Below are positions 1 through 8,654 of a stretch of 64,000 nt of DNA, one piece after another. This DNA comes from Betaproteobacteria bacterium (GTDB lineage Bacteria > Pseudomonadota > Gammaproteobacteria > Burkholderiales > Casimicrobiaceae). Where the stretch lies: assembly GCA_016720425.1 (NCBI GenBank), contig JADKKQ010000009.1:124001-188000 (forward strand). Direction: 5' to 3'. A program made the translations under genes and the position numbers. How positions within the stretch are numbered: the first letter of the stretch is position 1; each line of letters opens with the position of its first letter. Under the pieces are notes generated by a model that did no database searches, was not told the origin of the DNA, and saw only the letters and a program-made list of their open reading frames with translations.

Positions 1-13
1 CTCGGCAAAAGGC

Positions 14-691
14 TTACAGCACGTAGTTCGCGCTCGCGTCCGTGCCGTAGCCGCAGCCCTGGTAGGTGCAGTGCAGCTCGTCACGGATGATCGCGGCCCA
101 GCCGCCGGCACGATTGGTATCGAGTTCCAGGTTCTTCGTGAGCACCTTGGTCTCGAAGGTCCAGCCTGCCGGCAGATTCCTCAGCTTGCTGCCGATCGCG
201 TCGAGGTTGTCGGCGGTCAGGCTCGGATCGACCGCCTTGGTGTACTCCTGCAGGACCCAGACCGTCCCGTTCGGCTCGCGCAGCAGGTGCACCGGCTTGC
301 CTGCGTGGAAGATCCAGTTGGTCGCGCGCCGGATCAACGAGGGCACATACGCGCTCTCGAACTGGGCCATCATCTCGGCGCCGGTCATGTCTCCGGCCCA
401 GTTCATCTTGACGCCGTGGAAGTCGACGGTGTCGCCGCCGGCGTACTCCACTTCATCCATCATCCAGAAGCGGCCGCTGTTGACCGCGCACTTGTCGACC
501 TCGAGCTCGCGCGCAAGCTTCTCCGGATCGATCTTCTTGTGGTCGTCCGGTCCGACCGGCAGCGTTGCCGCCGTATAGACGTGCGCCCGCTGCGTCTTGC
601 CGACGCCGACGAAGGCACCGAGTCCGCAAAACGCCGCGCCGCGCGTGTTGTTGGCGTGGACCTTCCGAGTGGGGCCTGGTTTGAGTTTCAT
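14..691 (-). CDS. Conserved hypothetical soluble protein
   Basis: A protein of 225 residues that I cannot assign a function. I chose the ATG at 691 because AAAGGA lies just upstream and because it overlaps the stop of the preceding gene by four bases (ATGA), which suggests translational coupling. There is no signal peptide or membrane segment. Recognisable blocks are the N-terminal KPGPTRKV, a central RFWMMDEVEY, and NGTVWVLQEY followed by DPSLT. They look like a family of conserved hypothetical proteins seen in proteobacteria, which is a recollection and not a search result. The tail holds two cysteines in a CTYQGC motif. It is the last gene of a two-gene unit with the membrane protein at 688-1131. 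Confidence 0.6.
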   Translation of the reverse strand: MKLKPGPTRKVHANNTRGAAFCGLGAFVGVGKTQRAHVYTAATLPVGPDDHKKIDPEKLARELEVDKCAVNSGRFWMMDEVEYAGGDTVDFHGVKMNWAGDMTGAEMMAQFESAYVPSLIRRATNWIFHAGKPVHLLREPNGTVWVLQEYTKAVDPSLTADNLDAIGSKLRNLPAGWTFETKVLTKNLELDTNRAGGWAAIIRDELHCTYQGCGYGTDASANYVL

Positions 692-1131
692 TGGTTGTCC
701 TTTTTCCATTGAACGTTAGATGCTTCCGCACGGTGGTCCTTGCGGAAGAGGTGGTGCGCGAGAAGGAAGACCGGACCTCGCACGAGAACGTACGGCATGA
801 CGGCGCAGACGAATGCCACGACCAGCACCATCCCCGGGTAGACCCAGCGGAAGACCATCACCTGGAAAGCGGTGTCGAGGACGACGGCCACGACGAAGAT
901 CTTGCCCACGTCCTTGAGCGCGCTGCGGAAGACCCGTTTCCGCTCGACCGGTTCCTGGATCCATATCCCAAGGAAGGCCGGCCGCCCGTCCCGCAGATCT
1001 TTCCAGACGGCACGCAGGGCAAGGACGGTGACGACGGTCGGCATGACCACGAGCCGGAAGTTCAGCGGCCCCCTCAACCTTTCGAGGAGCTGATCGAGCC
1101 CGAGCTGCAGTACGTTCAGCATGGCGTCCAT
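688..1131 (-). CDS. Small polytopic membrane protein, unknown
   Basis: A 147-residue protein. The ATG at 1131 is preceded by a strong purine-rich ribosome site (GGAGAGGAGG), so the longer reading frame start at 1236 is rejected. Three hydrophobic stretches are visible: around FRLVVMPTVVTVLAL, IFVVAVVLDTAFQVMVF and MVLVVAFVCAVMPYVL. The protein should sit in the inner membrane. It overlaps the next gene by four bases, so the pair is probably one operon. I do not recognise the family. Confidence 0.6.
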   Translation of the reverse strand: MDAMLNVLQLGLDQLLERLRGPLNFRLVVMPTVVTVLALRAVWKDLRDGRPAFLGIWIQEPVERKRVFRSALKDVGKIFVVAVVLDTAFQVMVFRWVYPGMVLVVAFVCAVMPYVLVRGPVFLLAHHLFRKDHRAEASNVQWKKDNQ

Positions 1132-1492
1132 GCCCTCCTCTCCTTTCCTTTCCTGCTCCGGCGCGCTCGGAGGCGCGAAGAACGGGCCCTCCCGTTCTCG
1201 GCGCCCCCTTGGGATCCAGGACTCACAGCACGACATGGGTGCAAGGCGTTGCGGATGACGGCCCTGGTTCCGCTCGCTTCGAGCTGCCGACTTGCAATTC
1301 GCCGCGCCTCTGGGCCATCATTGCCCCCTCGTTCGAGGAGAAACTTGCCATCGGCCTGCTCGGCATTGTCGGGCAGCGTTCATTGGATGTATTTGCAGGA
1401 CAGGACAGCGACTTCACTATTCAAGACAAGCAAGCTTTTTTTCCTTTGTCCGGTCAAACAGAGCAACCAACCCGCGTTTCGGCACGCATCGA
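1132..1492. promoter_or_regulatory. Divergent intergenic region with motif shared with 6079-6109
   Basis: This 361-base stretch separates the minus-strand membrane gene from the plus-strand AraC gene and holds no convincing gene. At 1401-1430 it contains a block (CAGGAC, six bases, then CTTCACTATT and AGACA) that recurs at 6079-6109 upstream of the outer-membrane channel operon, 22 of 30 positions identical by hand alignment. It could be a binding site for one of the AraC regulators next door; this is inference. Confidence 0.4.
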
Positions 1493-2617
1493 GTGAACTC
1501 AAGAGTCGACCGCTTTGCGCCACTTCGGCTGAGCAGCGCCGCAGCGCCGCACTGGGATCCGCCCATCCGAGTAGGCGCTGTCTCGGCCGTGCCCGCCGTC
1601 ATCCGAAGCCTTGGGGCGGACCCGGCGCAAGTCCTCGCGGCGGCAGATTTCGACATCGGGCTCCTCGACGATCCGAACAAGCAGATCACGTTCAGCGAGC
1701 GAAGCCGCCTGATTGCCCGCTGCGCCGAGTTGACGAACTGCGCCCATTTCGGGCTGCTCGTGGGGCAGCAGGGCGGCTTGCACGCGCTTGGACTGGTGGG
1801 ACTCCTCGTGGAGCACGCACCGGACTTGGAGACCGGGCTGCGCAGCCTGGTGCGGTACTTCCACCATCACCTGCGTGGTGCCGCGCTCGACCTGGTCGTC
1901 TACGGCGGGCTTGCGGAGTTCAGCTACACCATCTATCAGCCCGGCACCGTAGGGACCGACCAGATTGGCGACGGCGCCATTGCCGGGGCGGTCAACATCA
2001 TGCGAAAGCTCTGCGGCGCGGATTGGGTGCCGAACGAAGTCTTGCTCGCGCACCGCAGGCCGGCAGACGTCGAACCCTATCGGCAGTTCTTTCGCGCGCC
2101 GATCCTCTTCAATGCGGAGCGGAACGCCATCACCTTCCCGGCGTCGCTCCTGACGCAGCAACTCGCCGAGCGCGAACCGATCATCCGCCGGTTGCTGAAG
2201 GAGAAGATCGATGCGCTCGAGGCGCAGTTTCACCATGACTTTCCGGAACAGGTACGACGCATCCTTCGAAGCGCGCTGCTCACGGACAAGACAAGCCTCG
2301 AGGAAATCGCCGATCTCCTTTCAATGACACCCCGCACGCTCGACCGTCGTCTCGAGGCTTATGGTCTGAGCTTCCAGGACCTGGTCGACGAGGGTCGGTA
2401 CGAGATCGCCCGGCAGGCCTTGCTCGATACCGACATGAACATCGTGCACGTCGCGGCACTGCTTGACTATGCAGGCGCCAGTTCGTTCGTGCGAGCTTTT
2501 CGGCGATGGTGCGGTCTCACGCCGATGCAGTGGCGCAAGCAGCATCAGGCGACGGAACGCCGCTTGGACGCCCTGAAAGCGGCAAGCGGTGCGACAAGGA
2601 AGGGCGACAAGGCGTAA
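1493..2617 (+). CDS. AraC family transcriptional regulator (first of pair)
   Basis: About 374 residues. The N-terminal two thirds match the arabinose-binding-like domain of the OruR/ArgR-type AraC subfamily (GLLVGQQGGL, QIGDGAIAG, AHRRPADVEPYRQFF). The C-terminal 100 residues are a two-part AraC helix-turn-helix (SLEEIADLLSMTPRTLDRRL, then VAALLDYAGASSFVRAFRRW). The GTG at 1493 is my choice because homology to the downstream paralogue begins just after it; the reading frame stays open further upstream to 1292 and the start is uncertain. Such regulators usually control an adjacent operon; the candidate targets are the minus-strand genes from 5911 downward. Confidence 0.8.
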   Translation: MNSRVDRFAPLRLSSAAAPHWDPPIRVGAVSAVPAVIRSLGADPAQVLAAADFDIGLLDDPNKQITFSERSRLIARCAELTNCAHFGLLVGQQGGLHALGLVGLLVEHAPDLETGLRSLVRYFHHHLRGAALDLVVYGGLAEFSYTIYQPGTVGTDQIGDGAIAGAVNIMRKLCGADWVPNEVLLAHRRPADVEPYRQFFRAPILFNAERNAITFPASLLTQQLAEREPIIRRLLKEKIDALEAQFHHDFPEQVRRILRSALLTDKTSLEEIADLLSMTPRTLDRRLEAYGLSFQDLVDEGRYEIARQALLDTDMNIVHVAALLDYAGASSFVRAFRRWCGLTPMQWRKQHQATERRLDALKAASGATRKGDKA

Positions 2618-2664
2618 CCTGCGTCATCGTCGAGCCTCGTCACGCCAACTTCCCAATTCCGGCG

Positions 2665-3786
2665 ATGCAACCGCATGCACATCGTGCGCGGCGCCGCGCG
2701 CGCGCATCAGGAGCGAAGTCATCGGCGACGGGCTCGACGGTGCGCATGGGAACCGCGCTGGTCATCCCCGCGCTGCTCAAGCGTCTCGGCGTGGACCCGG
2801 TGGAGGTCCTGGCCGAGGCAGGGATCGACATGAAGCTGTTCGACGATCCCGAATACACGATCTCGCTCGCGGCGCACAACCGCATCGTCCAGCATTGCGC
2901 CGATCGAACACGTTGCGCGCATTTCGGACTCCTTGTTGGCCAGCAGGACGGCTTGCAATCGCTCGGCCTCGTCGGGCTGCTGGTCCGGTACTCGACCGAC
3001 ATTCATACGGCGCTCAACGCCTTCGTGCGTCATCTCGGCGTTCATGTTCGCGGTGCCCATGCGACGCTGACCGTCGACGGCAAGACGGCACTCCTGTCCT
3101 GGGAGATCCACGAACCCGGGGTAGGTGCGCACGACCAGGTCGGCGACGGCGCCATCGCTGTCTACTGCAACATTCTCCGGGAGCTCTGCGGCCCGGACTG
3201 GAAGCCGACCGAGGTCTGGTTCGCGCACCGCCGGCCGGCCGACGTCAACCCCTTCCGCCAGTTCTTCCAGGTCCCACTGCGCTTTGATGCCGAGCAGTTC
3301 GCGCTGCTGTTTTCGACCGACGCGCTGGCGCGCCGTCTCCCAATCGCCGATCCGCAACTGCACGAATTGCTGCAGCATGAGATTGATGCGATCGAGGTAC
3401 GGCATCACGGGAATTTCCCCGAGCAGGTGCGCAGCGTCCTGCGCACTGCGCTGCTGACCGGGCACGCCAGGTCCGACCAGGTCGCCGGGATCTTCGGCAT
3501 GCACAGCCGCACCATGCATCGTCGATTGAGTGAGTTCGGCGTCGGTTTCCAGCAACTGGTCGACGAGAGCCGCTTCGAATTCGCCCAGCAGCTCATGGAG
3601 GATTCTTCGCTGGACCTTGCCAGGATCTCCGCGATGCTTGGCTACGCGGCGCCGGGAGTATTCTCCCGCGCCTTCCAGCGCTGGAGCGGCATGACACCGC
3701 TCGAGTGGCGCACCGCGCGGGAGCGCGGAGGGCGGCGCACCGCGCCGGAGAAGCAGGCGGGTGATCGCAAGCGCGGCGCGGCGTGA
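2665..3786 (+). CDS. AraC family transcriptional regulator (second of pair)
   Basis: About 373 residues and clearly a paralogue of the gene at 1493-2617. The same order of blocks appears (FGLLVGQQDGLQSLG, QVGDGAIAVYCN, FAHRRPADVNPFRQFF), followed by the AraC DNA-binding domain (VAGIFGMHSRTMHRRL, ISAMLGYAAPGVFSRAFQRW). ATG at 2665 is used; no good Shine-Dalgarno sequence precedes it, so the start is approximate. A gap of under 50 bases separates it from the first regulator, so the two are probably co-transcribed. A tandem duplication with divergence of the ligand domain is the simplest reading. Confidence 0.8.
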   Translation: MQPHAHRARRRARASGAKSSATGSTVRMGTALVIPALLKRLGVDPVEVLAEAGIDMKLFDDPEYTISLAAHNRIVQHCADRTRCAHFGLLVGQQDGLQSLGLVGLLVRYSTDIHTALNAFVRHLGVHVRGAHATLTVDGKTALLSWEIHEPGVGAHDQVGDGAIAVYCNILRELCGPDWKPTEVWFAHRRPADVNPFRQFFQVPLRFDAEQFALLFSTDALARRLPIADPQLHELLQHEIDAIEVRHHGNFPEQVRSVLRTALLTGHARSDQVAGIFGMHSRTMHRRLSEFGVGFQQLVDESRFEFAQQLMEDSSLDLARISAMLGYAAPGVFSRAFQRWSGMTPLEWRTARERGGRRTAPEKQAGDRKRGAA

Positions 3787-3866
3787 CCGAAGCCCTTCCC
3801 AACTCACTCCGCCCCCGCTCACGCGACGTTGGACGACGGTTGCCGGCGGAGTCTACGGGGACGCCA

Positions 3867-5108
3867 TTACAGCAGCATGCCGAGCAGCCGATCGATCAGC
3901 TCTTCGACGGAAAACGTGGTCAACAGCAGAGGCGCCACCGGCAGCAGGACCGTCACCGTGGGAAGAGTCAGGTTGCGCCATGAAAACGGAAACATGGGGA
4001 TCTTGTCCACCACCTCGTAGGCGTTGTGAAGGTCGGCCAGCGACTGGATGTCCCCGCTTCCGAGCAGCGGCTCGCTCGTCGTCTGGCCGCCACCGATCCA
4101 TTTGCGCCGAAACTCGCGCGCATACCGCTGGCCGATGCTGCCATATTCCGTGATGCCCCGTCGACGGACGTTGCGGAGATTCGGCATGAACACGAGCAGC
4201 GGTCCGAGGACCGTGAGCAGCAGCAGGACCACGGCGGCGAAGATCTCCAGCTTGAAATCGGCCAGCGCGGCGCCCGTGTAGAGGATCCGGTTGGCCATCA
4301 TCCCGGACAGCACCGACCCCATCGCGAACAGGACCGGCCGGTACGCACGCTCCGACAGCACCAGAAAGTGCAAACCCGCGAGCCCGTCGGGGTGCGTGGG
4401 CTCCAGGTCCAGATCCAGGCGCGCGACCTGCCAAAGAAAGCGGGTCCAGATGAACAAGCGGAAGCACCACCGCAGGAACAGGAACAGGAAGATCGGCATG
4501 CTGACCCATGCGAACCATCGCCCCGCCATCGTAGGCCGCAGCAGCCCGCCATCGACGACGGCATACCAGGTGTTCACGTCAAGCGCGAATTGAGTGCGCC
4601 AGACGACCGCAACTCCGACGGCATAGACGAACCCGACCAGCAGCAACTCGGCCACGACCGAGTTGCGCAACCGGATCGCCGAGTCGATCGCCGCCTCGAA
4701 CGAAGGCCGAGTCGCGTCGGTGACAAGTCCATCGTGGACGAAGGTCCGGATGACCGGGGGAATCTGACGGTGCGCCCAGACTTCCGCCAGCATGAAGAGC
4801 GGAATCGCCACCAGCATGCGCGCGTGAACTTCCATGTCTTGCAGGAAGCCCAGCGTCTCGCCGCTCCTCCATCCGTTTCCCTCCATGACGGACAGAAGCG
4901 CGAGCGGTAGCCAGGCGATCATTGCCACGACGAGCACTCGCCGGGACGTGAATTGCAACTCATCGTCCGACAGCCGGGTGCGGCGCAACAACTGGTAGAG
5001 CGGTCCGCCGCTCACCAGGCTGAAGTCGCTCAGCTGCGGCAGCGCTGGCGCGAATTTCGGCGCGGTGCCGCCATCGGTTCCACGAGAGCTGGCGCTCTTG
5101 ACGGTCAT
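3867..5108 (-). CDS. Polytopic inner-membrane protein with THPD motif (copy 1)
   Basis: A 413-residue protein with six or seven hydrophobic segments, for example near residues 57-74, 97-110, 150-170, 201-222, 260-275, 290-312 and close to the C-terminus. A conserved loop RLDLDLEPTHPDGLAGL sits at residues 230-246. The protein at 10302-11504 shares this loop, the overall length and the order of segments, so they are paralogues. I do not know a function for the family. The ATG at 5108 overlaps the stop of the channel gene upstream by four bases (ATGA), showing tight coupling with it. The longer open frame upstream overlaps that gene and is rejected. Confidence 0.7.
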   Translation of the reverse strand: MTVKSASSRGTDGGTAPKFAPALPQLSDFSLVSGGPLYQLLRRTRLSDDELQFTSRRVLVVAMIAWLPLALLSVMEGNGWRSGETLGFLQDMEVHARMLVAIPLFMLAEVWAHRQIPPVIRTFVHDGLVTDATRPSFEAAIDSAIRLRNSVVAELLLVGFVYAVGVAVVWRTQFALDVNTWYAVVDGGLLRPTMAGRWFAWVSMPIFLFLFLRWCFRLFIWTRFLWQVARLDLDLEPTHPDGLAGLHFLVLSERAYRPVLFAMGSVLSGMMANRILYTGAALADFKLEIFAAVVLLLLTVLGPLLVFMPNLRNVRRRGITEYGSIGQRYAREFRRKWIGGGQTTSEPLLGSGDIQSLADLHNAYEVVDKIPMFPFSWRNLTLPTVTVLLPVAPLLLTTFSVEELIDRLLGMLL

Positions 5109-5911
5109 TTGGGGAACAGGAATGCGACGAGGAAGCGAATCTGCCAGCGCGCCCCGTCGTCCGGGTGCTGGACGTTGTAGTAGGCGCCGGCCTGAAGGTT
5201 GAGCGGTTGCCCGCCGATTTTCGCGATCTGCCCAATGCTGAGCCCGAGCGGAACAGTCCACTGCTGACCACTATCGGCTTTCCAATCCGCCGTGACGATC
5301 GGAGAGAACGACAGGTAACGTCCCGGAGCATCCGGGAAATTGTAGTTGACGAAGGGCTGCAGCAGCATCTGGTTGACGCCGCGCCGGCCATCGTCCTCGG
5401 ACACCGACCAGACGTTGTTGATGAGCGCGCCGAACACCCAGCTCCCGGCAATCTTCAGCGCAACGGCGGTGGGCCCGAGGCCCCAGGCCCCTTGTCCGAG
5501 CCGGTCATCGGTCGCGGTATTCAACTGGGCAATCGCGCCCATGCCCAGGATCCAACCGCCCACCGGCGCGGTCGGCGAGAGAAAGGCCGAGAACTGGATG
5601 TCGCCGAGGCCGAACTCCCGATCCTGACCGGCCGCGAACGCCGGCTGGGAAATCACCGGGACGATCGTGCGCGTGATGACGTTCCATTCGGCGTTCAACT
5701 TCACCGGGTACACGGGCTGGATGTTCAGAATGTGCTGCGTTCCATCGAGCGGACCGGTATCGAAGTTGATGTTGTACTGGAGCGGCACACTGATCATGTC
5801 CGCGATGGGGTTCTGCGCGGCCTTCGCAAGGCTGGTCGCGTCGCCCTCCTGCGCCGCCGCGGGTGCTGCAAACAGCATCGCGAGCGCAATTATCGTCGCA
5901 CAGGACTTCAT
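5105..5911 (-). CDS. Outer-membrane transporter-like beta-barrel (neuromedin U-type / MetA phenol-degradation family)
   Basis: A 268-residue exported protein. The ATG at 5911 follows a GAGAAGAGAG ribosome site and opens a clear signal peptide ending in AAPAAAQ. The mature N-terminus (DATSLAKAAQNPIADMISVP) is the hallmark of the proteins often annotated as neuromedin U or putative MetA-pathway transporters, which are predicted outer-membrane beta-barrels. Alternating hydrophobic strands continue to a C-terminal aromatic segment (RFLVAFLFPK), typical of barrels. It is translationally coupled to the THPD membrane protein. A second member of this family lies at 24801-25634. The substrate is unknown. 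Confidence 0.75.
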   Translation of the reverse strand: MKSCATIIALAMLFAAPAAAQEGDATSLAKAAQNPIADMISVPLQYNINFDTGPLDGTQHILNIQPVYPVKLNAEWNVITRTIVPVISQPAFAAGQDREFGLGDIQFSAFLSPTAPVGGWILGMGAIAQLNTATDDRLGQGAWGLGPTAVALKIAGSWVFGALINNVWSVSEDDGRRGVNQMLLQPFVNYNFPDAPGRYLSFSPIVTADWKADSGQQWTVPLGLSIGQIAKIGGQPLNLQAGAYYNVQHPDDGARWQIRFLVAFLFPK

Positions 5912-6254
5912 CTCTCTTCTCCAAGTCGCAGGAAATGCTGGCTCAAGAGACGCTCGCACGCCCTTCAGAGCTCCCATACGGACGCGAGCGGACACGTCGC
6001 CGCGGCGCGCGGCAGGCCGTCGCGCGTGACCGCGTGAGGAGCATTGTCGGACCAGAAGCCAACGAGCCTTATACAAAGCAGGACGCTGTCTTCACTATTT
6101 CAGACACACGAAGGAATTTTCATTGTGGGATGTCAAGGCCGGCTGTCCGCAGCGCCTGTCCGCCTAGCTCGTTGGTGGACTGCTGACCACTTGTGGCGAT
6201 TGAAAGAGCAGCCAGGGCATGTCGCCCCGGCTGCTCTGGTGGACATCGAAATCC
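5912..6254. promoter_or_regulatory. Intergenic region with shared motif and terminator
   Basis: No convincing gene in these 343 bases. The block at 6079-6109 repeats the element found upstream of the first AraC gene (see 1132-1492). The part nearest 6255 holds a hairpin terminator listed separately. The promoter of the channel/membrane operon must lie here on the minus strand, but I could not pick -35 and -10 boxes with confidence. Confidence 0.4.
6205..6237 (-). terminator. Hairpin terminator after PhoX-like gene
   Basis: A nine-base perfect stem (AGAGCAGCC pairing with GGCTGCTCT) extended by GGGC/GCCC after one mismatch, with a five-base loop. On the minus strand it is followed by TTCAAT. 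It lies about 20 bases past the stop of the PhoX-like gene. Confidence 0.6.
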
Positions 6255-7434
6255 CTACGGCCGTGACTTACTCTTGCGAGTGACCGGCTTGAAGCCGGTG
6301 ATCTTCAGAATGTCGTCGGTGGCGTAGTCGTCGACCTGCGGCATGTTAGCGTCGTTGGAGTGCTGGATCGAGAGGTACGCAGTCGTGCCGTCGTCGCTGA
6401 AGATGAAGCCCGTCGGCTCCGCCGACGAATCCTTCACCGACAGGATCTTCAGGCAACCGTCGGTCTTCACGTCGCGGTCCTCGCCGTCCGGCAGGCAGGC
6501 GAAGATGTCGCCGTTCTCGTGGTCCTCGATCACATACATGATCCCGGAACCCGGTTGGAACGCAAGATTGTCCACGGAGTTGAAATCCGCGTCGCCTTCG
6601 ACGAAGCGGTTGGCGGTGGCGACGGCGTAGCCCCGAGTCTCCAGGCTGTCGGCGAGGTAGGTGAAGCCGTTCTTCGGCGCGACCTTCGTGCCCGTACCCA
6701 TCGGCTTGGTGTCGACCATGCAGAGGACCTCGCCGTAGTTCCGTGCGCCTTCGTTGCCGGTGTTGGTCCAGCAGAAACGGACACCGGGGCCGACGTAGAG
6801 CGGGTCGAAGTGGCCGTCCTCCGGTCGGTAGAAGCCGGTCGCGCCCTTGTTGTGCGCGTCGACCCGCGCGTTGGCGCCCGACACCCGCACCCAAGCGCCC
6901 TGCCCGATCTCGCACCCCTGGCCGTACCGCGGGAAGCTGCTGCTGGTCTTCGCCTGGCACGACGCCTGCCACGCGTAGACCGAGCCGGCGACCAGCGGCG
7001 ACTGCCAAGGCTGGTCACGGGTGCGCCGCTCCAGGCCGTGGCCGGCACGAACTTGAAGATCGCGCCGCCGTCGCGGTCGTTGGTCGAGCCGGCGCCGTCG
7101 GCCGTCGACCCGGGCCGCTCCTCGTCGCCGGCGTAGACGACGCCGTCGGCAGTGATGTCGAGGCCCTCCCAGGCGATCGTCGGCAGCGCCGTGCGCTTGG
7201 CTATGACTGTGGTTGACGCGGCGCCGTACGCGTCCACGATCTCGCCGGTTGCGCGGTCCTTCACCGTGTAATTGGTGACCGCGAGCGGATCGAGGATCGC
7301 CGGCCTGTCCGACAGGCGACTGCAGCAGGCCGAGTCGACCCGCTCCAGCCGTTCGCGATCGTGCCGAGTCCGGCGCAGCAGGCCAGGCGCACTCGCCTTC
7401 TCGATCGCTGTCCAGCCTTAAACGCGTCTTTCAT
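6255..7434 (-). pseudogene. PhoX-like (DUF839) protein, frameshifted
   Basis: Two reading frames together encode a DUF839/PhoX-like protein. From about 7330 to 7015 one frame gives AVTNYTVKDRATGE, AWEGLDITADGVVYAGDE and GGAIFKFVPATAW. From about 7015 to the stop at 6255 a second frame gives QSPLVAGSVYAW, PRYGQGCEIGQG, EDGHFDPLYVGPG and TGFIFSDDGTTAYLSIQHS. The junction near 7010-7020 fits loss of one base. The part upstream of 7330 is unclear; an ATG at 7434 in yet another frame may be the old start. Full-length family members are calcium-dependent phosphatases or related beta-propellers and are longer, so this copy is also short. Real decay or a sequence error are both possible. Confidence 0.65.
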
Positions 7435-7437
7435 TCC

Positions 7438-7451
7438 TTGATTCGGATCAA
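7438..7451. promoter_or_regulatory. Perfect FNR/Anr-type box
   Basis: TTGATTCGGATCAA matches the FNR family consensus TTGAT-N4-ATCAA at every defined position. It lies about 105 bases upstream of the collagen-like gene start at 7556, close to the -41.5 position of a plausible transcript start. It could mean oxygen-responsive control; no matching -10 box was obvious. Confidence 0.45.
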
Positions 7452-7555
7452 GGTCTTGGTGAATCACCGGTGCAACGCTGGCCGTTCTGATCTTCAGGCA
7501 CCCGCCCGGCGGCATCCCGCCACCGGGTTGGCTACGTCGCAGAGGAGGGCGTTTC

Positions 7556-8239
7556 ATGTCCAAGGCGATTGCAGGAGTCGCATTGACTATGTTCTTGATG
7601 ACGTCTGGCGCCCTTTGGGCACAGGTGGGAGCTGGCTCGGCAATCCGAGGCTGCGTCGACAAGAAACACGGAACGTTGCGCGTCGTCTCGGACGTGACCG
7701 CATGCAACACGAAGCATGAAACACCGATCGTCTGGTATCAGGCGGGACCTCCGGGTCCCGAGGGACCGGTCGGACCGGCGGGTCCCAAGGGTGATCCTGG
7801 GTTGCAGGGTCCACAGGGTTTGCAGGGTCCGCAGGGTCAGGCTGGCACAACGCCGACCTCATTCAGCGGGGCGGTGCATTTGCCTGCCCTGGTCGCAAAT
7901 CCTTCGATTTGCGTTTCGTCGCCCGTTGAGTCTAGCTTGGACACCGGCCCGTTGCTGCTTGCCGCCGGAACTTATCGTCCGGTTTTCCAGGGGTTCGCCA
8001 GCCTTTATTCACTGCAAGGTGTCGTCTCCGTGGATCTCAATGTCATGGCGACGGCAACCGGCCAAGCGCTCGCGCAGTACGGCTATCACCGGAGCAAGAG
8101 CGAGCTGAGTCACACGGAGACGTCGTTCGGCTACATCAGTCTTGATTCGGAAACCTCGGTGTTCGTGCGAGCTCACGCGAGCGCGTCGTGCGGTTCCGCC
8201 CAGATCCAAGGACTAATCGCCTTCGAACGGGTCCTTTAG
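7556..8239 (+). CDS. Secreted collagen-like (Gly-X-Y) repeat protein
   Basis: A 227-residue protein with an AGGAGG ribosome site before the ATG. Residues 1-22 form a signal peptide (ending GALWA). A short domain with cysteines at 33 and 50 follows. Residues 64-97 are eleven Gly-X-Y triplets rich in Pro and Gln (GPPGPEGPVGPAGPKGDPG and similar), able to form a collagen-like triple helix. The C-terminal 125 residues look like a compact beta-rich domain, in line with bacterial collagen-like proteins that carry a trimeric globular head. There is no anchor motif, so it is probably secreted or periplasmic. It stands alone between two minus-strand units. Confidence 0.75.
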   Translation: MSKAIAGVALTMFLMTSGALWAQVGAGSAIRGCVDKKHGTLRVVSDVTACNTKHETPIVWYQAGPPGPEGPVGPAGPKGDPGLQGPQGLQGPQGQAGTTPTSFSGAVHLPALVANPSICVSSPVESSLDTGPLLLAAGTYRPVFQGFASLYSLQGVVSVDLNVMATATGQALAQYGYHRSKSELSHTETSFGYISLDSETSVFVRAHASASCGSAQIQGLIAFERVL

Positions 8240-8654
8240 GGCGAAGCGGGAGGTTTGCTTCCGGTGATTGTCGAGTGGGCCCGGCCGTACGGTCTGGCCT
8301 TCCCGCGACAACCATCGAAGGCCGTTATCGAACAGCACGAGATATCAGGCAGTACCCCGTTCTGCGCGGTCGCCGCGGGCTACCATCGCTGCAGAGGGAT
8401 AGGCCGCGATCGCGCTGCTGGATGCAATCGTCGCGTTGCTGACCGGCAAGGAGCGCCGGCAGTAGCCGGATCACGCGGGAGTGGACGCGCCTTGGGAAGC
8501 TAGAGGAACTGCGTTTGGGGCATCGAAACCGATCTTCGTGCTACCCCGGCGCTACCCCAGCCCGAAACAAAAACGGCCTGCCCGAAGGCAAGCCGTTGAT
8601 TTGTTTGGTTGCGGGGTACGCAACCTGACCTGGCAACAACGAGTAAACAACGAC
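8240..8654. other. Intergenic region between convergent genes
   Basis: No gene recognised in 415 bases. It lies between the plus-strand collagen-like gene and the minus-strand patatin gene. It holds the terminator at 8572-8597 and a second short inverted repeat at 8608-8626 (GGTTGCG, five bases, CGCAACC). Confidence 0.5.
8572..8597 (-). terminator. Intrinsic terminator with UUCG loop
   Basis: On the minus strand AACGGC and TTGCC pair across a TTCG tetraloop with GGCA and GCCGTT, followed by TTTTTGTTT. This is a textbook rho-independent terminator. It ends the patatin operon about 58 bases after its stop. Confidence 0.8.

Noticed and set aside
691..2238. A 515-codon plus-strand frame overlapping the first two minus-strand genes and the first AraC gene
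   Set aside because: It is antisense to a coupled gene pair with good ribosome sites and then out of frame with the AraC gene; composition is Arg/Pro/His-rich as in high-GC shadow frames.
8608..8626. GGTTGCGGGGTACGCAACC, which looks like the 3' end of the tRNA-Met seen at 40520
   Set aside because: Only the terminal ten bases match, no T arm or anticodon follows, and the sequence is explained by its own inverted repeat.
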